Shown one piece after another: positions 5,468 to 9,962 of a DNA stretch of 9,962 nt. The notes beneath the pieces are model-generated. The model was given only the letters and a program-made list of their open reading frames with translations, was not told where the DNA came from and made no database searches. Source of the DNA: an uncultured Bacteroidales bacterium. Lineage in GTDB: Bacteria > Bacteroidota > Bacteroidia > Bacteroidales > F082. The stretch covers positions 1 to 9,962 of the forward strand of contig CALGBV010000067.1 in NCBI GenBank assembly GCA_937884015.1, in the 5' to 3' direction. Numbering within the stretch: position 1 is the stretch's first letter; every line of letters begins with the position of its first letter. The translations under genes were made by a program, and so were the position numbers.

Positions 5468-6172
5468 ATGAAAAAGAAACTACTCATTTTGACGATGGCT
5501 TTTGCAGCATTAGCCACAGTCATGCTTACTTCCTGCAAAAAGGAAGAAAAACCTTCTTTTGAAGGCTCACGTAATGACATTACTGAAATGAAAGAAACTC
5601 CAAATCGAGGTATTGATCCAGTTTTGGTGATTCAAGAGTTGGCAAGAAACTACGGCATGATATTTGACTTTGATAATCTTTGGGGACCATATAGTGTTTC
5701 TCTCAATTCTATGGTTGATATTTATGTTGTGCCATCGTCTTGGTCTATTTACAACAATTTTTATCTGACATTCTTTCTAAACAGAAGTGCAAATTTACTA
5801 GGTATATATGTAGCGGATTTGTCTTATGCTTTTGGGTTAAAAGAATCGTCATTTGCTCCTCCGTTTACTTCATATTACTATGAAGTTGTTGACCCAGAGT
5901 TTTTTAATGTAGGTGTTGACAGCAATCAGAAAGACTATAATGTTGTTTTTACAGGAGAAGTTCAAATTAGCGCTTCAAATGGTCAGCGTTCTCTTGTCGT
6001 TGATAATAATATCGGTACAATTCCTAATATTGACTATAATCTTTTCTACAATCTTTCTCATGGTATTTATACTTTAGAGCGCCCCCATATGTATCCTATG
6101 AGTTCGAGTTTTGGACGTATCGAAATGGCATTTTGTATGGCCAATACTTTTTATGTAAACTTTTATCAATAA
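5468..6172 (+). CDS. Lipoprotein of unknown function, probably surface-exposed
   Basis: A 234-aa protein starting MKKKLLILTMAFAALATVML, then TSCKKEEK. This is a signal peptide II with lipobox LTSC and Cys23. The charged KKEEK right after the Cys resembles the lipoprotein export signal of Bacteroidota surface lipoproteins, so exposure on the outer face is plausible. The mature part is rich in aromatic residues and predicted beta strands (NNFYLTFFLNRSANLLGIYV, YNVVFTGEVQISASNGQRSL); I recognise no family or catalytic motif. Codons are mostly A/T-ending, unlike the C-ending usage of the next gene, which suggests lower expression or a different origin. It has its own promoter box at 5408 and ends 33 nt before the T9SS cargo gene, so the two are probably one transcript and may act together at the cell surface. 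Confidence 0.85.
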   Translation: MKKKLLILTMAFAALATVMLTSCKKEEKPSFEGSRNDITEMKETPNRGIDPVLVIQELARNYGMIFDFDNLWGPYSVSLNSMVDIYVVPSSWSIYNNFYLTFFLNRSANLLGIYVADLSYAFGLKESSFAPPFTSYYYEVVDPEFFNVGVDSNQKDYNVVFTGEVQISASNGQRSLVVDNNIGTIPNIDYNLFYNLSHGIYTLERPHMYPMSSSFGRIEMAFCMANTFYVNFYQ

Positions 6173-6205
6173 TCAATAACATTAACATTCTTTAAAAAAT
6201 TAAAA

Positions 6206-8083
6206 ATGAGAAAATTTTCATTACTTTTGATGACTGCCGCCTTACTGATTGGCGGTAATCTGATGGCACAAGAAGTGCTAGTTCGGGACTCTTTTGAAGA
6301 GTACACTGTTGGCAACGGCCTTATGACCGAATCAGCCGCTGCTGGAAACGATTGGTGGGAATCATGGCCAAGCAATCCTCCTGCGACAGAACCTATCATT
6401 TCTGACGAATTTGCGTCAGATGGTGTAAAGTCTGCGCATTTGACCTACCGTAATGATGCTGTTTTTCTCCTCGGTAACGAAGAAAACGGCATCTACGACC
6501 TTGAGTTCGACATCCTTGTTCCTCAGGGCAAGAACGGTTACTTCAACATTTTGCACAACTATGCTGGTTCAGCCAGCACATGGGCTATGCAGTGCTACCT
6601 CCACCTGACAAATGATGGTTCAGGATCTGGCGTTTCAGCTCCTGGTCACGGTACCATCCACGCTGGTTCAAACAGCACCGCTGATGTTCCTTGCGTTTAC
6701 GATGCTTGGATGCACTTCCGCCTCCATGTCGACACCGACAACGATGTGGCTGAATACTACTACACCGCTCCAGGCGAATCAGAAATCCTCGTCTGCACAT
6801 GGCAGTGGAGCTTGGACAGCTTCGGTGAACACGTCGTTGGCCGTACCCTCTCCGCTATGGACTTCTACCCTCCGGAGAATGCCGCTACATCAGAATACTA
6901 TCTTGATAACTTCAGCTTCACAAAGCTTAGCGGCGAATCAGCTTCAGTTATGAGCGTTGATGTTGACGGATTCGAATTCGCACTTCCAGAAGATGACATG
7001 GATTCTCAAACTTTCACCCTTAGCAACGATGGTAACACAATCGGTGACTACATCGCCTACATCGACTTCGGCGAAGGCGAAGGTGGTTCCGCTTCACAGC
7101 AAATCTACTACGACATTGATCCTAACCTCGAAACCGGTGACAACATTTCAGGTGTCGGCCTTAATGATCCTACTTTGATTGAAGTTGCCGCCATGTTCCC
7201 GGCTGCTTCATACGCTGGCGCTGTCATGGGCACCAAGATTACCAAGGCTCAGTATCTTATCGTTGAATACGTTGATGAATCTGGCAGTTCTATTGGCAAC
7301 GGTATCGAACCTAACACTCCTGTCACATTCCGCATCTATGGCCAAGGCCTCTATGGTCAGCCAGGCCTTGTGCTTGCCGAAAAGGTCCTGCCTTACAACC
7401 AGATTGTCAACAACCAATGGAACACCGTTACTTTTGATGAACCAGTCGACCTGACCGGTTACAATGTCTGGGCTTCTGTTGAATTCACTCAGTCTGCCGG
7501 TGGTTATCCAATGTGCTTCGACGGTGGCACACACGTTGAAGGAGGCGACATGTACCGCACCCAGGGTGGCGGCGCTTTCAGCTCAGCTTCAGCTAACTTC
7601 TCAGAAGACTATGGTAACTTCCACATCCGCATCACCTGCGAAGGCAGCCCGGTCTCTGCAACATGGGCAAGCATCAACAAGCCCGACGGTTCTCTTATGG
7701 CTGGCGAATCTGATGAAATCAGACTGTCTGTCAACACAATCGGCCTCAGCGAAGGTGATGTATACGATGCTACCCTCATCATCAACAGTAATGACCCAGA
7801 AAACCCTGGGATTGAACTTCCTATCACCCTTCAGGTTGGTGATGTCAACGTTGCTGAAAACTCAAGCGTTTACAGCATCTATCCTAACCCGACAACTTCA
7901 AAGGTCACCATCAATGGCGAAAACATCAACAGCGTGGCTATCTACAATGTTGCTGGTCAGTTGGTCCGCGTTCAGAAGCTCACTTCTAACGTCCTCGATA
8001 TGAATGTTGAAGCAGGTGTCTACTTCCTCAACATCATCGACAACAATGGCAACAGCACTGTTCAGCGCGTTGTCGTTGAATAA
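6206..8083 (+). CDS. Secreted multidomain protein with type IX secretion (Por) C-terminal tail
   Basis: A 625-aa exported protein. Residues 1-21 are a signal peptide (MRKFSLLLMTAALLIGGNLM, cleavage near MA|QE). About 24-243 looks like a concanavalin/laminin-G-like jellyroll (opens VRDSFEEYTVGNG, closes YYLDNFSFTKL), often glycan- or adhesin-related. About 250-292 and 485-545 look like the two halves of an Ig-like/ASH-type domain (FEFALPEDDMDSQTFTLSND ... LIINSNDPENPGIELPITLQ). Between them, about 293-480, sits a beta-rich module (WNTVTFDEPVDLTGYNVWAS, GGYPMCFDGG) of the kind seen beside gingipain-like cargo. Residues 556-625 are a T9SS sorting domain (SIYPNPTTSKVTING, VAIYNVAGQLV, GVYFLNIIDNNG, VQRVVVE). 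No protease or glycosidase catalytic motif is evident, so binding or adhesion is more likely. Many C-ending codons suggest strong expression. Probably follows the lipoprotein gene on one mRNA; a strong terminator lies 30 nt downstream. Confidence 0.9.
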   Translation: MRKFSLLLMTAALLIGGNLMAQEVLVRDSFEEYTVGNGLMTESAAAGNDWWESWPSNPPATEPIISDEFASDGVKSAHLTYRNDAVFLLGNEENGIYDLEFDILVPQGKNGYFNILHNYAGSASTWAMQCYLHLTNDGSGSGVSAPGHGTIHAGSNSTADVPCVYDAWMHFRLHVDTDNDVAEYYYTAPGESEILVCTWQWSLDSFGEHVVGRTLSAMDFYPPENAATSEYYLDNFSFTKLSGESASVMSVDVDGFEFALPEDDMDSQTFTLSNDGNTIGDYIAYIDFGEGEGGSASQQIYYDIDPNLETGDNISGVGLNDPTLIEVAAMFPAASYAGAVMGTKITKAQYLIVEYVDESGSSIGNGIEPNTPVTFRIYGQGLYGQPGLVLAEKVLPYNQIVNNQWNTVTFDEPVDLTGYNVWASVEFTQSAGGYPMCFDGGTHVEGGDMYRTQGGGAFSSASANFSEDYGNFHIRITCEGSPVSATWASINKPDGSLMAGESDEIRLSVNTIGLSEGDVYDATLIINSNDPENPGIELPITLQVGDVNVAENSSVYSIYPNPTTSKVTINGENINSVAIYNVAGQLVRVQKLTSNVLDMNVEAGVYFLNIIDNNGNSTVQRVVVE

Positions 8084-8113
8084 TCCTGAAACGGTTTAAA
8101 CCAATCAGATACG

Positions 8114-8145
8114 AAAGCGGGGCGCAATTGCGCTCCGCTTTTTTT
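8114..8145 (+). terminator. Rho-independent terminator of the T9SS cargo gene
   Basis: A 12-bp stem with one G-U pair (8114-8125 with 8130-8141) around an AATT loop runs into a T-tract to 8145. It starts 30 nt after the stop codon at 8083. Confidence 0.93.
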
Positions 8146-8206
8146 GTGGCTTAAACACAAGGTGACAATGTTGCTCTGAAACGGAAAAACAAAACGGGAC
8201 AACGTC

Positions 8207-8226
8207 ATGCCCGCCTGCGCGGGCAT
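8207..8226. repeat. Small GC palindrome of the GTCATGCCCGC...GCGGGCATCC type
   Basis: ATGCCCGC (8207-8214) and GCGGGCAT (8219-8226) form a perfect 8-bp stem with a CTGC loop, flanked by CGTC and CC. This is the look of the dispersed palindromic repeats (dRS3-like or REP-like) common between bacterial genes. It lies 3 nt past the methyltransferase stop codon on the minus strand and could protect or end that mRNA, though no T-run follows. Confidence 0.65.
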
Positions 8227-8229
8227 CCA

Positions 8230-8973
8230 TCAATCCATGCCAGCCATCCATGCCATAATGATAGCCGCAGCAACCGAGGCATTCAGCGATTCGGTCAGGC
8301 TGCCTTCGGCGCGTGGAATGGTGACAGGGTGGGTGATGAGTGGCAGGATGTTCGGCCTGATGCCGTGCGATTCGCTGCCGATGACAACGATGCCTTCGGC
8401 TTTGCCTTGTCTTTTGAAAAGGTTTTCACCGTTCAACAAGGCTCCGAAAATGGCTTTGCCTTGGTTCTTGCTTTGGGTGAGGAAAGTTTCCAAATCGGTT
8501 TCAACGATGTTCATCCTGAAAATGGAACCCATGGTGGCCTGAATCACTTTTGGATTCCATATTTCCACGCAGTCTTCGCTGCATACGATGTTGCGGATGC
8601 CGAACCATTCGGCGGTGCGGATGATGGTGCCCATGTTGCCCGGATTGCTGATGCCATCTAAGGCTAACACCAAAGTCGCTTTTGAATCAATTGCCTTTGC
8701 CTTGGGCTGGCGCACTACGGCAAGTATTCCCGGGGCGGTGTCCTGTCCGCTCATCTGCTCCATCTGGACCTCGGTAACGATCTCCACTTTATCGGAATGA
8801 ATCTCGTTATCGGCACAATATTTTTCCGTGGCGAAGAGTTGAGTGATTTCGAAATCGCTCTCAATCAGTTCGTTGACTATCTTACGGCCTTCCACTACGA
8901 AAAGCTGCTGTTCCTTACGGTATTTCTGTTGCCTGAGCGCTGCAACTGACTTTATGGTGTTTTTAGTAATCAT
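8230..8973 (-). CDS. TrmH/SpoU-family RNA 2'-O-methyltransferase
   Basis: A 247-aa SAM-dependent SPOUT methyltransferase that methylates the ribose 2'-OH of rRNA or tRNA. The N-terminal part (to about residue 90) is a substrate-binding domain opening with KSVAALRQQKYRKEQQLFVV then EGRKIV, the typical start of Bacteroidota members, so the ATG at 8973 is firm. The trefoil-knot catalytic domain shows motif 1 (ISNPGNMGTIIRTAEWFG, about 108-125), motif 2 (VVIGSESHGI, about 196-205) and motif 3 (IPRAEGSLTESLNASVAAAI, about 219-238). The exact target nucleotide cannot be read from sequence. The gene follows rplI, but the rplI terminator hairpin lies just 19 nt before this ATG and the T-run only 12 nt, leaving no space for a promoter in between. 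Expression must therefore come from readthrough or from a promoter ahead of the hairpin. Confidence 0.92.
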   Translation of the reverse strand: MITKNTIKSVAALRQQKYRKEQQLFVVEGRKIVNELIESDFEITQLFATEKYCADNEIHSDKVEIVTEVQMEQMSGQDTAPGILAVVRQPKAKAIDSKATLVLALDGISNPGNMGTIIRTAEWFGIRNIVCSEDCVEIWNPKVIQATMGSIFRMNIVETDLETFLTQSKNQGKAIFGALLNGENLFKRQGKAEGIVVIGSESHGIRPNILPLITHPVTIPRAEGSLTESLNASVAAAIIMAWMAGMD

Positions 8974-8985
8974 AATGTGGTGATG

Positions 8986-9017
8986 AAAAAGAAAGGCTGC
9001 CTCAGCGAGACAGCCTT
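8986..9017 (-). terminator. Intrinsic terminator after rplI, located in the leader of the methyltransferase gene
   Basis: On the minus strand an 11-bp stem with one G-U pair (9017-9007 with 9003-8993) and a GCT loop is followed by TTTCTTTTT. It starts 22 nt after the rplI stop. Its T-run ends 12 nt before the methyltransferase ATG, so it could serve as a partial terminator or attenuator. Confidence 0.88.
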
Positions 9018-9039
9018 CTCTGTTGTTATGATGTTATGC

Positions 9040-9489
9040 TTATTCAGCGTAAACTTCAAATTCAACTTCAGCCTGAACGTCCTTGTGGAGTTTCACTTTG
9101 GCTTTGTAGCTGCCGATTTCCTTCACGGTGTCGTCGCTGAGGACGATTTGCTTGCGGTCGATGTCGAGGTTGCAAGCTTCCTTGATGGCGTTGGCAATCT
9201 GCACGTTGTTTACTGAACCGTAGATCTTGCCGGTTTCAGAAGCCTTGGCAGGAACGCGGAGTTTCAGGCCGTTGATGATGTTGGCCTTTTCCTGAGCTTC
9301 GTTTCTGACCTTTTCTTCCTTATGAGCCTGCTGGCGCATTTCTTCGGCCAAGATTTTGCGGTTTCTTTCGGTGGCCAGGATAGCCATGCCTTGAGGGATT
9401 AAAAAGTTGCGAGCGTAACCAGGCTTAACGGTCACGATGTCGTTCTTGTATCCTAAGTTGTTGACGTCTTGTTTCAGAATGATATCCAT
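9040..9489 (-). CDS. rplI: 50S ribosomal protein bL9
   Basis: A 149-aa ribosomal protein that binds 23S rRNA domain V near the L1 stalk base with its N-terminal domain and reaches outward with its C-terminal domain. The N-terminal signature is clear: MDIILKQDVNNLGYKNDIVT, then VKPGYARNFLIPQGMAILAT. A long charged connecting helix follows (about residues 42-78, RNRKILAEEMRQQAHKEEKV...), then the C-terminal domain (LKLRVPAKASETGKIYGSVN, ending VEFEVYAE). Length is the family norm. It is the third gene of rpsF-rpsR-rplI, starting 15 nt after the rpsR stop. Uniquely in this window it has a full Shine-Dalgarno, AAGGAGG, 7 nt before the ATG. A terminator follows downstream. Confidence 0.98.
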   Translation of the reverse strand: MDIILKQDVNNLGYKNDIVTVKPGYARNFLIPQGMAILATERNRKILAEEMRQQAHKEEKVRNEAQEKANIINGLKLRVPAKASETGKIYGSVNNVQIANAIKEACNLDIDRKQIVLSDDTVKEIGSYKAKVKLHKDVQAEVEFEVYAE

Positions 9490-9496
9490 TACTTTT

Positions 9497-9503
9497 CCTC
9501 CTT
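9497..9503 (-). promoter_or_regulatory. Strong Shine-Dalgarno AAGGAGG before rplI
   Basis: AAGGAGG on the minus strand, 7 nt from the rplI ATG, pairs with all of CCUCCUU in 16S rRNA. All other visible gene starts in the window lack such a site, as expected for Bacteroidota, whose ribosomes normally hide the anti-SD. The site sits in the 15-nt gap between the rpsR stop and the rplI start. Confidence 0.85.
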
Positions 9504-9504
9504 A

Positions 9505-9780
9505 TTATTTCAAACAGTCAGCTACGAATGGCATCAGGGCAAGGTGACGGGCACGCTTGATGGCCTGAGCGACTTTTCTTTGGTATTTTGTTGATGTGCC
9601 AGTGATGCGGCGTGGTAAAATCTTACCTTGTTCGTTCACAAACTTCAGCAAGAAATCGGCATCTTTGTAATCGATGTACTTGATGCGGTTCTTCTTGAAG
9701 CGGCAGTATTTCTTTCTTTTGGTATCGACTGCGATTGGAGTCAAATATTTGATATCGTTGTTGGTGTTAATCTGTGCCAT
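9505..9780 (-). CDS. rpsR: 30S ribosomal protein bS18
   Basis: A 91-aa small-subunit protein that pairs with bS6 on the 30S platform. The family core is plain: KKYCRFKKNRIKYIDYKDAD, FLLKFVNEQGKILPRRITGT, then STKYQRKVAQAIKRARHLAL and MPFV. The N-terminal 20 residues (MAQINTNNDIKYLTPIAVDT) are the variable lead. In Bacteroidota, bS18 together with bS6 and bS21 forms the pocket that holds the 16S 3' tail. It starts 27 nt after the rpsF stop, with an A-rich leader (ACCAATAAAGAA) and no Shine-Dalgarno. Confidence 0.98.
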   Translation of the reverse strand: MAQINTNNDIKYLTPIAVDTKRKKYCRFKKNRIKYIDYKDADFLLKFVNEQGKILPRRITGTSTKYQRKVAQAIKRARHLALMPFVADCLK

Positions 9781-9807
9781 TTCTTTATTGGTTTAAATGT
9801 TCAACAA

Positions 9808-9962
9808 TTAGGCCTGAACTTCAGCTGCTTTTTCGGCTGCTTTCTGGCGTCTCTTTTCGTTGTAAGCAACAGCGTGCTTGTCGAGTTTCACGGTGAGGAA
9901 ACGGAGAATGCGTTCGTCGCGCTTCAGTTCTGTTTCGAAATCGGCAATGACATTACCTTCGG
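9808..9962 (-). CDS. rpsF: 30S ribosomal protein bS6, C-terminal part (cut by window edge)
   Basis: Too short for routine ORF calling, but clear on reading the minus strand from the right edge: EGNVIADFETELKRDERILR, then FLTVKLDKHAVAYNEKRRKA and AEKAAEVQA, with TAA at 9810-9808. The run F-E-x-E-L-K-R-D-E-R-I-L-R-F-L-T-V-K-L-D is the classic bS6 C-terminal half, followed by an Ala/Glu/Lys-rich tail common in Bacteroidota. About 50 codons are visible; the start and the operon promoter lie outside. It is first in the conserved rpsF-rpsR-rplI order, with no ssb gene between, as is usual in this phylum. Confidence 0.95.
   Translation of the reverse strand, partial: EGNVIADFETELKRDERILRFLTVKLDKHAVAYNEKRRQKAAEKAAEVQA

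Noticed and set aside
6612..8003. Several plus-strand frames (73-179 codons) offset from the T9SS gene
   Set aside because: They arise from the strong codon bias of the T9SS gene in another frame. Their Ser/Thr/Leu-rich products match no family.

Overview
The window looks like chromosomal DNA from a member of the Bacteroidota, most likely order Bacteroidales. The signs are an archaeal/eukaryal-type prolyl-tRNA synthetase, Bacteroidota-style TAnnTTTG promoter boxes, genes that almost all lack a Shine-Dalgarno sequence, a protein with a type IX secretion (Por) C-terminal tail, and lipoproteins typical of the phylum. Most of the window is ordinary housekeeping and cell-envelope sequence. I found no defence island, phage, IS element, CRISPR array, tRNA or rRNA.

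Layout from left to right. (1) 2-1141 (+): 3' part of proS, closed by a strong terminator. (2) 1201-1650: no confident gene. It holds a possible 43-aa ORF followed by a perfect 8-bp hairpin with a T-run, then low-complexity sequence and an AT-rich inverted repeat. (3) 3622-1651 (-): a two-gene envelope operon encoding a PagL-like lipid A deacylase (acyloxyacyl hydrolase family) and a head-GIN (DUF2807) lipoprotein. The two reading frames overlap by 41 nt, and a promoter box sits almost on top of the first start codon. (4) 3962-4792 (+): mazG, carrying an in-frame insertion made of a hairpin plus a 14-bp tandem repeat. (5) 4793-5407: a non-coding repeat field with two nearly contiguous copies of a compound unit of about 167 bp, plus two fragments. 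(6) 5468-8083 (+): a small lipoprotein of unknown function and a 625-aa secreted multidomain T9SS cargo protein, probably co-transcribed from a TATATTTG box and ended by a strong terminator. (7) 9962-8230 (-): rpsF (partial), rpsR and rplI, a terminator, then a TrmH/SpoU-family RNA 2'-O-methyltransferase gene whose start codon lies only 12 nt past the terminator T-run.

How the genes work together. The right-hand cluster serves translation: ribosomal proteins bS6, bS18 and bL9, and an rRNA/tRNA methyltransferase. bS6 and bS18 help form the pocket that hides the anti-Shine-Dalgarno in Bacteroidota ribosomes, so the canonical AAGGAGG before rplI in this operon stands out. The minus-strand pair at 1651-3622 and the plus-strand pair at 5468-8083 both encode exported proteins; the first pair suggests outer-membrane lipid A remodelling. 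MazG is a house-cleaning NTP pyrophosphohydrolase with no visible functional tie to its neighbours.

The most interesting signals are at sequence level: repeat-derived coding sequence inside MazG, the phased AGTAAAT repeats in the repeat field, the lone strong SD before rplI, and the terminator placed inside the trmH leader.
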